In this document: piece after piece, positions 29,977-40,158 of the stretch
Position numbering within the stretch: the stretch's first letter is position 1
Layout of the letters: every line of letters starts with the position of its first letter
NCBI GenBank assembly: GCA_030272585.1
Contig: BSYQ01000007.1
Coordinates: 3,104,001-3,168,000 of the forward strand
Origin: Bryopsis sp. KO-2023
Taxonomy: Eukaryota; Chlorophyta; Ulvophyceae; Bryopsidales; Bryopsidaceae
Length of the DNA stretch: 64,000 nt
Reading direction: 5' to 3'
Made by a program: the position numbers and the translations under genes
The notes under the pieces: model-generated
What the model was told of the DNA's origin: nothing
Database searches by the model: none
What the model saw: only the letters and a program-made list of their open reading frames with translations

Positions 29977-32762
29977 TTACTTTGAATATGTCCAGTTTTT
30001 CCACACATATAGCATTTAGGATTTACGCCTCCACCTCCACGTCCTTGATTCCTGCCACCACCTCGTCCGCGACCTCGGCCACCACCCCTTCCCCGACCTC
30101 GACCTTGGCCAATGTTTTGTGCCTGGTCTGGCTGAGGTTGCTGTTGGCCACCCATCTGGTTTGCCTTATCAGTTTGGGGTTGGTTTTGCTTTTTATTTTG
30201 GCCTCGGCCTTTACCTCCGCGCCACCGTCCGCGGCCACGAAAGTTTCCTCCTCCGGATGAGGCAATAGCATCAAGACGAGCCGCCGTCTGGATCGCCAAC
30301 TCAATGCCGTGCGGCACTTGAGCCACAGTTTGTTGTTTGATATGGAACTTTAATCCGTCCACGAAGAAGAAGTATTGTTCTTCATCTGTCATGTTGGGAA
30401 TCCTCAGCACTTGTTCTCGGAAAGCAACAATGTACTGATGCACTGACCCAGTCTGTTTCAGGTTCCGTAAGGAGCGCCTGGCTACATCAGACATTCTGGT
30501 GGGTTCAAATGCTTGGACCAGTTCCTCAACAAACTCAATCCAATTTGTGATTGGATGTCTTTTTCCTTCCCTTGTACGCAGATCCTGGACGTTTCGCCAC
30601 TGAGCAGCAGCTCCAGTCAGGTTACTGCGGAAGAGCCTGAACCATACGCTCTCATCGATGTCCAAAGTCTGGCAATAGACCGTCATTTCTAGTTGCCAAT
30701 CTCTGATCCATCGCTGACCATCACCTGAGAAGGCCTTTGGGAAAGGAATACGAACGGATGACGGAATCCGTCCGTGGCGATCTTGCGGAGCAGCAAAGCC
30801 TTGGTTAGGGTCTGGAGGACCCCCACCTCCACCTCCGCCACCTCCACCTCCACCTGGGTGGTACGGCCATCCACCACCCCCACCTCCACCTGGTCCGGAA
30901 AGGAAAGATCCCCCTCCACTTCCAGGTGGTCCTCCTCCGCCTCCGCCTCCACCCCCAGGTCCACCTCCGGGTCCCCCTCCACCACCACCAGATCGATTTC
31001 CACCCTGTGGCTGGCTTGATGGAGTTGAGGGATAAGAACCCCACCCGTAATACGGGTTACTCGCGGAAGGTGCTCCGTATTGGTTTACGGATTGTCCCAA
31101 ACTTGGTTGGGTGCCTGGTTGGTTTCCTGGTTGCATACCAGGTTGGGTGTTAAGAGCCGGGATTGGATAGAAGACAGACAGCGGAACTGTCGTCAGTGGT
31201 TGTGTTAACATGGATGTCGTTGGTGGTAACACACTCGTTACAGGGACACTAAGTATGGGTCTGGCTGTGCCAAGTTGACCCGCTTGGCCGAATGGTGCGC
31301 CCATTGCCATAGTTTGTGGCGGCGCAAGACTCCATGCCGTCCGTGTTCTTGGGGATGTAAATAAACCCCAGGAAGATGGAGAACCTCCACCCACGGAGTC
31401 TGCGACAGTTGTCGATGGGCTGCGACCACCCAATCCTCCTAACGTGGTTAGACCAGTAAAAGTACTCAGATCCGGAACAGGTGGTACCGGAAATGGGATA
31501 CTGGTAAGAGGAGTGGATGACACAAAAGGAACGCTTGTGGCTGCAGCTGTCGTGGCCGGCAAAGTGACCGTGCCAGTTCCTGCTCCCATCATACCCACTA
31601 CAACTGGGTCCTGAGCCGGGACTCGAACTTTCTCCCGTTTTTTCCACGCACTCAGTGTTTCTTTGAACTTCGAATCAACATACTTGGAGAGATTACTTTC
31701 CAAAGTCTGCTGTTTCTCTGTCGCGTCTGATAGAAATTTCTCCATCAGTTGCATCGACCTGTGTCCTCCTGCAGTGTCATCAGAACTCACACTGCCTCGT
31801 TCCGCCCTTCTTTGTTTGCGTTGTTCTTCGGCTTGGTGTAAGTCCCGCAACACTTTTAGGCTCTGGCTTACCAAGCCTGAGAGTGTGTCTAGCTGGCCTT
31901 GGTGGTCGACTTGCTCGCACCGAGACTCATCAGTAGTCCGAGCTAGGTTATCCAGCGTTGTCTGCTGTAGGCGCATACCTTCAGCAACTTTTGTCAGAGA
32001 GGCTTGCAGAGACAGAATTTGTTTCTCCCTGAGCGCATTGGTCTGATCAACAGCTTCAGCTTGGGTACGGGCTGATTCCTGCAGTCGATCGAGTCGCTCT
32101 TGCAGAATAGCCTCGTTATCGTATTTACCCAACAGATTCCTGTCGATCCGCTCTGTGGACCTTATATTCTGTTCCAGCAATTTGTGCTGGTGGTCTAACA
32201 ATTTCTGTTGTCTTTCTATAGACTCAGTATTTTGATTGACCAGCTTCTGGGCCTCCTTCCTGACATAGAGCACGAACTGCTCATATTCCTCTTTCAGGTC
32301 GCCTTTTAAGGTCGACTCTGCACGCTGAACCTGCTCGTGAACTTGTCCTTCCAGGTTTTGTGCGACCTCTTGCACATTCGAGGAGACAGCGGCATACACA
32401 TGCTCAGCTGTGTCCCTAAGTTGTCCCTCGTCCACACCATGAACGTGCACCTCCTGCTGGTGGACGTTTATGTGCTGATGTTCATGGTGAAGGATGTTGG
32501 TGACTTCTATTGTCGGGACGTCCTCCATATCCTCATCATACTCCTCGTCCCCGGACTCTTCCGACTCTTGTTCCGAGTCTAAGTCTTCGTCCGGTTCCTC
32601 AACCTGGTCGGGTACATGTCTGTCCCACTGCAAATCATGTATTTGCTGCGCTGGTGGGTGCACCACATCTGGATAAACCACGGGAATTAGTTGGTTATCC
32701 ACCACCTCTTCCTCCTCAGGAGGTGGAATAGGTGGTAGCTGTGGCGGCGTCTGGCCGGACAT
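29925..32762 (-). CDS. gag: Element C Gag
   Basis: About 945 codons from the ATG at 32762 (start of MSGQTPPQLPPIPPP); an in-frame upstream ATG at 32822 would add 20 residues. The N-terminal 100 residues are acidic and Pro-rich. A long coiled coil covers about 110-400. It is followed by a Ser/Thr/Pro-rich linker and a glycine-rich block (GGGGGGGPPG type). The retrotransposon gag domain (FPKAFSGDGQRWIRDWQLEM, AAAQWRNVQDLRTREG) follows, then an RGG-type basic region and a CCHC knuckle, CYMCGKTGHIQSKC. The capsid domain forms the particle and the RGG/knuckle part binds RNA. It is far longer than a typical chromovirus Gag (300-500 residues) because of the coiled-coil and Gly-rich N-terminal part. 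Confidence 0.9.
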   Translation of the reverse strand: MSGQTPPQLPPIPPPEEEEVVDNQLIPVVYPDVVHPPAQQIHDLQWDRHVPDQVEEPDEDLDSEQESEESGDEEYDEDMEDVPTIEVTNILHHEHQHINVHQQEVHVHGVDEGQLRDTAEHVYAAVSSNVQEVAQNLEGQVHEQVQRAESTLKGDLKEEYEQFVLYVRKEAQKLVNQNTESIERQQKLLDHQHKLLEQNIRSTERIDRNLLGKYDNEAILQERLDRLQESARTQAEAVDQTNALREKQILSLQASLTKVAEGMRLQQTTLDNLARTTDESRCEQVDHQGQLDTLSGLVSQSLKVLRDLHQAEEQRKQRRAERGSVSSDDTAGGHRSMQLMEKFLSDATEKQQTLESNLSKYVDSKFKETLSAWKKREKVRVPAQDPVVVGMMGAGTGTVTLPATTAAATSVPFVSSTPLTSIPFPVPPVPDLSTFTGLTTLGGLGGRSPSTTVADSVGGGSPSSWGLFTSPRTRTAWSLAPPQTMAMGAPFGQAGQLGTARPILSVPVTSVLPPTTSMLTQPLTTVPLSVFYPIPALNTQPGMQPGNQPGTQPSLGQSVNQYGAPSASNPYYGWGSYPSTPSSQPQGGNRSGGGGGGPGGGPGGGGGGGGGPPGSGGGSFLSGPGGGGGGGWPYHPGGGGGGGGGGGGPPDPNQGFAAPQDRHGRIPSSVRIPFPKAFSGDGQRWIRDWQLEMTVYCQTLDIDESVWFRLFRSNLTGAAAQWRNVQDLRTREGKRHPITNWIEFVEELVQAFEPTRMSDVARRSLRNLKQTGSVHQYIVAFREQVLRIPNMTDEEQYFFFVDGLKFHIKQQTVAQVPHGIELAIQTAARLDAIASSGGGNFRGRGRWRGGKGRGQNKKQNQPQTDKANQMGGQQQPQPDQAQNIGQGRGRGRGGGRGRGRGGGRNQGRGGGGVNPKCYMCGKTGHIQSKCPEGEKFKKWLNEKAG

Positions 32763-32822
32763 GTTTTTGTTTGAATTTCCTGGAATTTTGACGTAATAGG
32801 AGTGTGTCCGGAAAGTTTCCAA

Positions 32823-33507
32823 ACTTTCTGGTGCCTTGGATGCGAACTTGTTTCAGTTCTGGTTGCAATCCTAGTCGCTATCTTTTCTTGAACCTTACTA
32901 GGTCAGAAATAGATAGGAGTTTTACACTTGACAACGTCGGGTGTTACTTTCCCGTTCGCGTTCTGTCAGCCGACTAGGTTAGTACCTTGGCCGGTGATTC
33001 AGTCTACGACTAACTGTAGAACCAGTCGTGACTCAGACGGTGCGGTAACCGATTGCGCGCTGGAAAGAGTGACAATGAGTCACCTGCCAGAACGACTGTT
33101 TTTCGTGTTACTGGCAGAAGCGTCAGTCGACGGAAGTTGGTCGTTCCGGACGACGTTCTTTCCTACGCCGGTTCGCACTTTCAGTTGTTCGCCTGCGCGT
33201 TTCGGGTTTACGCCGATCGTTGCTCTCCTTGCACTGTTGTCGTGCTTTCGCCTTGTTTTCCTTTAGATCTACAGATCTGTAGGTTTCCAGAAATTCGTTC
33301 ACTGGACTCCGATTCTTTTGCGACTTCGCCTGACGTTTTCGAACGACGACGCGAGCACGTCGTTCGAAGGATAGCTCTCCTCGCGACCCCTGGAACACAG
33401 AGTTCCAGATCTGTGGGATTTAGTAATCCCTAAGGTCAGATCTTTGGGGGGGGGTTCGCGAGTTCTCCTGTGGGGTGCGCCTGGCCTCGCCTTGCTCCGA
33501 AACCAAA
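32823..33507 (-). other. Element C leader (5' LTR to gag)
   Basis: About 690 bases between the 5' LTR and gag, holding the primer site and a long 5' leader. No ORF of interest. A near-palindromic ACGACGTTC/GAACGACG arrangement occurs near 33153 and 33340. Confidence 0.5.
33494..33505 (-). promoter_or_regulatory. Element C primer-binding site
   Basis: Minus strand TGGTTTCGGAGC, two bases from the 5' LTR edge at 33508. Confidence 0.8.
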
Positions 33508-33541
33508 TGATAAGGGGGTCTAGGACCCCGAGACACAAGCA

Positions 33542-33578
<37 letters not shown>

Positions 33579-33681
33579 TCACTGGGAAGATTAATTTTTA
33601 CAGGAGGGCCCCCTGCCCTATAAACCCTGTCGTACTCCCAATTGTACTACATAACACCCCAAACCCGAGTTACTACTATCA
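33508..33681 (-). repeat. Element C 5' LTR (174 bp)
   Basis: Same sequence and length as 23165-23338, including the (CA)n(GA)n run. Followed on the plus strand by the duplicated target ATCTT. Confidence 0.93.
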
Positions 33682-35682
33682 ATCTTTACCCGTAGCTTTG
33701 GGTAATAATCCCTGACGAAGCAATATTCGTTGATGGGATGAAGTCGTTAAAGCGCACTTCTTTTCAAAGAAGTCTAAAACCGCTTTACGCTTCTGCAACC
33801 ACGTATCACCAAGTATAATATCAAACCGATCTAGAAGATCCAACACCAAACAATCAAGCTTCTCTTGATAGCCTTGAATTTTCAGTGTGATCTTTGTCTC
33901 TCCCATTATATCAATATTATCCCCATTTGCCAACTCAGCCTGTGATCCAACGGTAGCTCGATAAGCTATCCCATTTTGTTCACAAAACTGTTTGGACAGG
34001 AAGGCTAATCCTTTAGCTCCTGAGTCCAAAAGACAATGGGCTGGGATTCCACTCAAGAGGCCCTCAAAATGCATTGCAAGCTTATCTTGCATGAGAAGCT
34101 CTGTTGCTTCCTCTGGCATTTTGGGTACGGGTGGATCATAGAACACATTCACGGGCCAAGGAATGCCAGGAAGTCTTTTCCGACTTTTCCCCTTTTTGGC
34201 TGTGAATAAAACTGTTCCCTTCTTGTATTGTGCAATCAATCTCATTGAGGTCAAGGCTGGATGCAACTCTTTAGACCTTGCTGGAACAAGAATGCAACAA
34301 GAAGTATCATGGGGAGATCTCTTCTTTGCGAGAAGATAGTGATCGAGATATTTGTTGATATCCTTGAAAGGAGGATTCAACCACACATGCTGTCCACCTA
34401 AATCTCTTTCCAGAAATTCAGAAGGTGTGCAAAATGTATTACATAAGGCACTGTTCACATCCGAACACCCATCCAACGTAAATACGCGGCCTGAAAGTGT
34501 CTCAAGACGTTGGAACTCCGCCCTTGTAATTCCTTGGTGAGAATCTTCTCTCTCATCCCTAAATTCCACAGAAGATTTCATTTCTTCACTTTTTTGACTT
34601 CTGGTCAAGATTGGTGCAAGAAAAGCATCACAATCAATGTCCATTGGGTCAATTGTGGAATGTGGATTCAGATTCTTCTGATCTCTCAATTGTGTCCACT
34701 CAAGTGGGACTTCACAAGAACTGAGGTTCACCTTTTTCGACTGACCACACTTATGGCCTCTTGCCCATGGTTCCCCACAGAACCAGCATAAGCCAGCTTT
34801 CTTGCGAGCCTCCCTCTCACTCTCGGTCAACCGTACCACCGGTCTTCGTGAGGGCTGAGTGCCACTTTGAGCTTTAAGCCTTGGTTGCTTAGGCTGATGC
34901 CTCTTCTTACTTCCTTTGGCTGGATCTGAGAAGGTAGTTTCCATACCTCTCTTTTTAGCCTTCCGGTCCGTAGTTTTCAACGGAAAACGAGCATCGTGAC
35001 CCGGGGCTTTAGCCAACACATACGTTCGCAAGGCTGAGTAGCTTCTCCATTCCCGACCAAGTGTATCAGTCTCCACTTGTTTGCACAAGTGTGGATGGAG
35101 GCCCCTCAGAAGGATCCAACACTTGGTAGTGTCGTCCATTGGCTCTTTTCGCATTGCTAAGTGAGCATCCACAAAGCGTACGAAGCCAGGAGTATCGACC
35201 TTCTGGTCAATATGATCCTTGCAGGAAGTAAGGGCATTATTTATGGAGGAATCTGTGGCAAGATCTCCAAATGTGCCATCTTCCAGGACTTGGCAGAATT
35301 TTTCCCAAGATAAAGACCCGTCCTCGAGTTCTTCCTTGGGTACCCTGGCCAATAAATGTCGGCGGGGTTTTGATCCGAGGAAAGTAGGTGCAATCACTCC
35401 CCACTCCTCTCTTGGGACTTTTGCTGCCCTGAAGTACATGGCTAACTCCAAACGGAATTCTGGCCACGGGACTTTGCCCTGGTACTTTTCAGGTTTATCA
35501 GCAGTCACTCTTCTGGTTTTGCCCAGGCTAGCATCTTTCTCTTCTTTGGTCACTTCAGACCTGAGAGTGCTAGGGGACTGTGGTCCCTCTGTTCTTTCAC
35601 TTGGAGAGTCCTCATTGACTTCCTCCAGAACAGACCCTTCTTCTAAGGCAAGTACCTCTTGTTCTTCTTGACTCATGGTCAC
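33682..35682 (-). CDS. gag: Element B Gag-Pol, N-terminal part: Gag, methyltransferase-like segment, protease
   Basis: 667 codons from the ATG at 35682. Order: acidic N-terminus; a Gag capsid-type region (PWPEFRLELAMYFRAAKVP, WEKFCQVLE; about 75-240); a Cys/His knuckle CWFCGEPWARGHKC near 300-315. Next comes a segment from about 390 with GRVFTLDGCSD, HVWLNPPF (near 434) and CCILVPARSKE, matching the order in phage-type N6-adenine methyltransferases (LDxCA, WCNPPY, LLPAR). The aspartic protease follows with LLDSGAK near 552, and ILGDTWLQKR. Catalytic-type NPPF is present, so activity is possible but unproven. The frame continues without shift into 23164-20058. Methyltransferase domains of this kind are known in DIRS-type elements; placement between Gag knuckle and protease of a chromovirus is notable. 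Confidence 0.85.
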
Positions 35683-36008
35683 TTTTTATTTTGGTTTCCT
35701 TTGGACACAACCCCAACACAGCAAAACACTGGAAATTTTCCCAAAACTCTGAAACCCAACTTTTATCGCTTCACTAGCCCTTCGAGGACCTCTTGGGTCT
35801 CCTCGAACTCACAGAACTAGCTTCCCAACGATTCAGAAAACAAACCCTGACTTTGTCGGGCTGTAACTTTCCACTGACAACTCCGATTGACCTCAAACAA
35901 GCTTCAAACGAAGCGCCCTGTTTTCGGCTTACTTTTAGACTCCTGTTCTTTCCAATTCCGAGTTGTTATGGCGTACTTATGCGTCAAAACGTGACGCGCT
36001 CTCTTCCT

Positions 36009-36020
36009 GCTCCGAAACCA
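36009..36020 (-). promoter_or_regulatory. Element B primer-binding site
   Basis: Minus strand TGGTTTCGGAGC, two bases inside the 5' LTR edge at 36023. Confidence 0.8.
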
Positions 36021-36022
36021 AC

Positions 36023-36258
36023 TGTTACAAAAACCTCCCAGAACCCTCCCTCGAAGCCTCCTTAACCCATCAAACCCCCACTCATTGATGGGACCCTTGA
36101 CTAATGTCATTAGGGCGAGGCACCAGGGTTCTTGAGCTATAGGATCTCCTATTGGGATCCTATGGACCTTAAGCTCTGACTAGGCTATCACTAGTGCCCA
36201 TAGCTAGTCTGTAGCTCTAGCTAGTGCTTACTAGACATCTCGGTGATCACTTGTAACA
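36023..36258 (-). repeat. Element B 5' LTR (236 bp)
   Basis: Matches 19676-19911 with no difference seen; followed by the target duplication TTATG at 36259-36263. Confidence 0.93.
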
Positions 36259-36902
36259 TTATGTGATTGAAAACTTCGAGGGGAAAAATTGAATTCTCCC
36301 TATGCAAGCGTGGAAGGCTATTATGGCTGAGCCTCAATTGGAGTCAAGTGTGGAGGCAGTTGTGAAGCGCCCCACCTAGAGAAATACTTATACGCTGCAA
36401 AAGAGCTGGGAGTATAAAGAGGAAGTTTCCAAGGGGAAACTGAACGACCACAACCTTGCGTTCTAAGCAATGGTGACGAACGGCAAGAAGAGAAGTGGTA
36501 AACACGAGTTGCTATATTGAAGGAATGCACTCACGTTTATATGGAGCACCTAAGTAGGAGCACGCCTCTAATAAGGGGAAGCGACCAACGCTGTGGTGTT
36601 ACTACGTTCAGTAGCAGAAGGAAAACGGGGAAGTGTAAGTGAGTAGAAGCGAGACGCTCCTCCAACACTCCCGAAGATTCCTCTGCATGGAAAGTGCGTT
36701 AACTACAGAGATAGCACTAAAACGTTCAACATGAGAAGTTAAAGAACGTTCACTTGGAAACTCCGTCGTGAAGGTATGAGTCGAAGTTTGGGAGAGTATG
36801 AAAGATGGAAAAGTAAGAAAAAGTGGGAAGGAAAGCTAAAGAAGACGTGTGGAAAATGTGCTAAGTGAAGAGCACCTGTGGAGTTATTCATTGTGGAAAT
36901 AA
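36259..36902 (+). other. LARD internal segment between elements B and D
   Basis: About 640 bases of non-coding LARD sequence, flanked by the TTATG duplication of B and the AATAA duplication of D. No gene seen. Confidence 0.7.
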
Positions 36903-37327
36903 TGTTAGTCTTTTAGCGCTATACGAGGTAGTTTGGGATAGAGCCGAGGGTGGCTGACGCATGTGGGTTCGCGAGTAAGACAGATTAGACCCAGAGTTTG
37001 GGGCATGCGTCAGCGTACTACACTTAGGGGTACTTAAGAGGCCCACTCGTTGTTTTGACATTCTTATTCACTTTACTTTGTAAGAACTCGGGATTCGTGG
37101 GATTGGTGTGTTCCCGCTTGTGTGTGTGTTTGTGTGTGTGTGTCTAAGTGTTTGCCTGACGCAATCACTTATCCAACCAAGTGCTCTAGTAGCGTTCACA
37201 ACCGCGCTAGCTAGAGAGTTGTCTAAACCAACAAACCCCACAAGTATACTTGCGTTAGCCAGCAAGTTATCACGAATCCAACCAACACAGCCGACCACTA
37301 TTGCGTCACCCACAAGCTTCACTATCA
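36903..37327 (+). repeat. Element D 5' LTR (425 bp)
   Basis: Contains a GTGTGTGTTTGTGTGTG run near 37121-37141 and a TATA-like TACTTAAGAGG near 37031. The same family of LTR occurs at 46581-47005 and 60473-60898. Confidence 0.95.
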
Positions 37328-37329
37328 AT

Positions 37330-37341
37330 TGGTTTCGGAGC
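37330..37341 (+). promoter_or_regulatory. Element D primer-binding site
   Basis: TGGTTTCGGAGC, two bases after the LTR end CACTATCA. Confidence 0.85.
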
Positions 37342-37472
37342 AGGGCAAGAACTTTAAGTTCTTGAGATCGAAACTTGTGAACGTGGCGCAACAAACGTTT
37401 TTATTTGTTTGTTTGGTAGAGAGAAACTCCAACCGTGGTTGTTGAGTCCTCCCAAATAGTGGCTGAGAGACC

Positions 37473-40124
37473 ATGGCTGACCGTGAACACGCATTGGCAG
37501 TGCGCGAGCCTCAAGTTGAAGAGCCAGGGATTGAACCTGAGTTCGATGAGGAATTGCCTGACGCACCCAATGTTGTGTATCAACAAATAAACGTCCAGAA
37601 CATCCACAATGTCCAGCAAGCAGCTGTCGACATAGACATGGGAGCTGATGCGGAAGCCTTAAGAGAGGATGTGGATGCGGTCCATGACCGTGTGGACGAT
37701 TTAGCCCACGGGCTAAGGGGTCACCTGCAGCAAGTTGACCAGACACTGGGGCAGAGGCTAGCCCATGCTGAGGCCTCTGTGTCGAACCAACTGGCTGGCG
37801 CATCAGAGGTGATCGGGCAGGCGCTGGAAACACAGCACCAGCATGCGCAACAGGTTGAGGCCACACAGCATGCGGTGGTGTCGCAACAGCAGAAGCTGGA
37901 TTCAGTAGCGGCTCAACATAGTCGATACGAGCAGAGGCTATTACGCCAAGATATCGACCATAGAAAAGAAAGAGCCGAGATCAAAGCTTCTGTGGACGCA
38001 ATAACGAGGAGAATGGATGCCGCAGACATTCTAGCGGACTCTCGTTTTGCTGACCTAAAAGAAGCAACTGAAGCATCAGCACTTCAGTTAAAACAACTCT
38101 CCGAGTTATCCCTTGTTCAAGGGCGGAGAATTGAAGGCTTATTAGGAACTGTTGCGGATTCCAACGAAAAAGTCGAACGGACTCTAGAATTGTTTCGGGA
38201 GTCCTTGCATAAACAAGGTGCTGAGGTGAAGCGTTTGCAGAGCTCCAGAGTAGCAATTCAAAAAGATTTGATTGCCTTGGAGAAAAAGGCATCCAAGACC
38301 TGGGATCAGCAGCAAGATGCAGCTGATGTAGTTGCCTTAAGATTATCTGGCCTGGAACGAAGCATGGAGGATGTGAGTGGCGGAAGTCAGAGTGCCCAAA
38401 GTGGAAGTGATGCTCGTGCAGTATCACCAGAGCGAGAAGAATCAACTTCTCCTGAGCCTGAGGACTCAGCCTTTGGGATGCCGCTGCCGAAGAAATCAGT
38501 AAAGCAGTTGGCTGCATCATGGCCGCCACTAGACCAGAGCTTCGCGGTAGGAATGGTTGGGGCAGGAACCTCAACAATACCGGCTCCTCCAGCAGTACAG
38601 GTCGAGGAGGGTGAAATTGTTGCTGCAGAAGCACCACCATGCACTGCAGTGGACAGCGCACCAGACGCTGATTTCACATTCCCTCAGTTGATACCTCCAA
38701 GTACAAGAGCTCAGCCTGGAGTACGCATCTCAGAACCCGACTCTGCCGATGGATCACGTAGACCCACACGAACTAACCCAAGAGTTCTCTCCTCAGCAGA
38801 AGTGTTATATCAAATTGACCTTGAGCGTGCTAAGGCACAGGTCAGAGAAGAGAAAGGAAAAGAACCCATGCAGATCCCCACACGTACTGGAAGATTGGGA
38901 CTTGGGTTAAGTGCTTTGGGAGCAAGGGTAGAAAACAATCCCTTTGCTGCACTTGGTTCATATGAGTCTACTGGTGGACCCAGTCGAGTTCCTCGCATGC
39001 GAGGTAACTTTGGAGATCCTGGTGATGACGACCCAGATGATGATGGCGGTGATGATTACCGCGACAGGCGAAACCGCCCACCTTCCCGCATTCCAGGTGC
39101 GCCTGATGGCGGAGGAGGTGGTGGCGGCGGTGGAGATGGTGGAGGCGGTGGACCTCCCGGTGGACCTCCTGATGGAGGTGGAGGTGGAGGTGGCGCTGGA
39201 TCAGCAGGGCCAGGACCTCCTAGGCAAGGACAGTGGTTGCCTAGCACCGTCAAGTTGCAAATGCCTCGCGCATTTAACGGAAGTGGAGAACCAAAAGCCC
39301 GTAAATGGCAAGTGCTCATGACGCGGTACTTGAGAACCTGCGGAGTGCATGAAGCACAGTGGCAGTCGATTATGGCCACCAACCTTTATGGAGCTGCCTC
39401 GGATTGGTTAACGATGCAAGAGTTGAAAATTCACCGAGGTGAAAGACCACCCTTCCGTGACTGGATGGACTTCATGGATGGCTTAGCTACAGCTTTCGAA
39501 TTCTCTAGTGATCGAGATGAAGCGTGGCGTGACCTCCATAAACTCAAGCAGACTGGAACCGTGAAACAGTTCGTTAAAGAGTTTCAGCGGTTAGTTTTGA
39601 GGATTCCAGACCTCGAAGAGGATCACCAGTATTTGCTCTTCGTGGATGGACTTAAGAGTGAAGTTCAGAAGTTAGTCGCAGCAACGGTACCTCGAGATGT
39701 CGAGGCCGCCATCATATCCGCCGAACGATTGGAAGCCCTTGGAGTTGGAACACAAGGCCAAGGAGGGCAAACCAATCAGAAAAAGAAAGGAGTCTGGCGT
39801 GGTGGAAGAAAGAAGAAAGGCCAGAATCAGGGTCAGCAGCAGCAGAACCCCACACCACCAGCCCAAGCACCACCACAAGCTGCCGCAGGAGTGCAACAGC
39901 AGCAGCAACAGCAACAAGGACGAGGAGGAGGACGTGGTGGTGGTGGACGTGGACGCGGTGGTGGTAACCGTGGAAGAGGACAAGCCAATCAGGGAAGACA
40001 GAACCCCCAGGGGGGAGGGGGATATAATTGTTATCTTTGTGGAAAGAAGGGTCATCCTGTGAGGCAATGTCCTAGATTGGAGGAGGTGAAAAACCTCCCC
40101 GATGTAAAAAAAATGTTAAACTGA
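37473..40124 (+). CDS. gag: Element D Gag
   Basis: 883 codons from ATG at 37473, 131 bases after the primer site. An N-terminal acidic part and a long coiled coil (about 60-300, for example LREDVDAVHDRVDDLAHGL) come first. A Ser/Pro-rich acidic linker follows, then a Gly block (about 545-580), then the capsid-type gag domain (MPRAFNGSGEPKARKWQVLM, AASDWLTMQELK, FLKEF-like VKEFQRLVLRIPD). A Gln-rich, then RGG-rich region precedes the CCHC knuckle CYLCGKKGHPVRQC. The stop TGA at 40122 directly follows the slippery heptamer. It resembles Gag of C in plan and in the capsid segment, so C and D are sister lineages. Confidence 0.93.
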   Translation: MADREHALAVREPQVEEPGIEPEFDEELPDAPNVVYQQINVQNIHNVQQAAVDIDMGADAEALREDVDAVHDRVDDLAHGLRGHLQQVDQTLGQRLAHAEASVSNQLAGASEVIGQALETQHQHAQQVEATQHAVVSQQQKLDSVAAQHSRYEQRLLRQDIDHRKERAEIKASVDAITRRMDAADILADSRFADLKEATEASALQLKQLSELSLVQGRRIEGLLGTVADSNEKVERTLELFRESLHKQGAEVKRLQSSRVAIQKDLIALEKKASKTWDQQQDAADVVALRLSGLERSMEDVSGGSQSAQSGSDARAVSPEREESTSPEPEDSAFGMPLPKKSVKQLAASWPPLDQSFAVGMVGAGTSTIPAPPAVQVEEGEIVAAEAPPCTAVDSAPDADFTFPQLIPPSTRAQPGVRISEPDSADGSRRPTRTNPRVLSSAEVLYQIDLERAKAQVREEKGKEPMQIPTRTGRLGLGLSALGARVENNPFAALGSYESTGGPSRVPRMRGNFGDPGDDDPDDDGGDDYRDRRNRPPSRIPGAPDGGGGGGGGGDGGGGGPPGGPPDGGGGGGGAGSAGPGPPRQGQWLPSTVKLQMPRAFNGSGEPKARKWQVLMTRYLRTCGVHEAQWQSIMATNLYGAASDWLTMQELKIHRGERPPFRDWMDFMDGLATAFEFSSDRDEAWRDLHKLKQTGTVKQFVKEFQRLVLRIPDLEEDHQYLLFVDGLKSEVQKLVAATVPRDVEAAIISAERLEALGVGTQGQGGQTNQKKKGVWRGGRKKKGQNQGQQQQNPTPPAQAPPQAAAGVQQQQQQQQGRGGGRGGGGRGRGGGNRGRGQANQGRQNPQGGGGYNCYLCGKKGHPVRQCPRLEEVKNLPDVKKMLN

Positions 40125-40158
40125 CCGCCAGGCAGGAAACTGCTTCGTCTGAGCCTGG
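40115..40158 (+). promoter_or_regulatory. Element D gag/pol -1 frameshift signal
   Basis: GTTAAAC at 40115-40121 in the gag X XXY YYZ register, immediately followed by the gag stop TGA. After a 6-nt spacer a hairpin forms: CCAGGC (40128-40133) pairs with GCCTGG (40153-40158), with an inner CAG-GAAA-CTG helix. The -1 frame is open from here through all of pol. Conserved in D2 at 63687-63693. Confidence 0.85.

Larger units (their letters stand above)
23165..33681 (-). mobile_element. Element C: three-ORF chromodomain Ty3/gypsy element (gag, pol, ORF3)
   Basis: LTRs of 174 bp at 23165-23338 and 33508-33681 (TGATAAGG...ACTATCA), target duplication ATCTT (23160-23164, 33682-33686). Primer site 33494-33505 (minus). 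Size 10,517 bp. Gene order on the minus strand: gag (32762-29925), pol (29976-26015, damaged integrase), ORF3 (25383-23623). No LTR difference seen, so it is the innermost and among the youngest insertions. Confidence 0.93.
19676..36258 (-). mobile_element. Element B: chromodomain Ty3/gypsy element with methyltransferase-like segment, split by element C
   Basis: LTRs of 236 bp at 19676-19911 and 36023-36258 (TGTTACA...TGTAACA), target duplication TTATG (19671-19675, 36259-36263). The primer site is at 36009-36020 on the minus strand. Removing C (23165-33681 plus ATCTT) leaves 6,061 bp with one continuous gag-pro-pol frame of 1,701 codons. No LTR difference is visible, so B inserted recently. 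Confidence 0.93.

Noticed and set aside
39056..39382. Proline-rich minus-strand frames opposite the Gly-rich gag blocks (also 62627-62950 and 30774-31019)
   Set aside because: Antisense of GGN glycine codons; shadows of gag.
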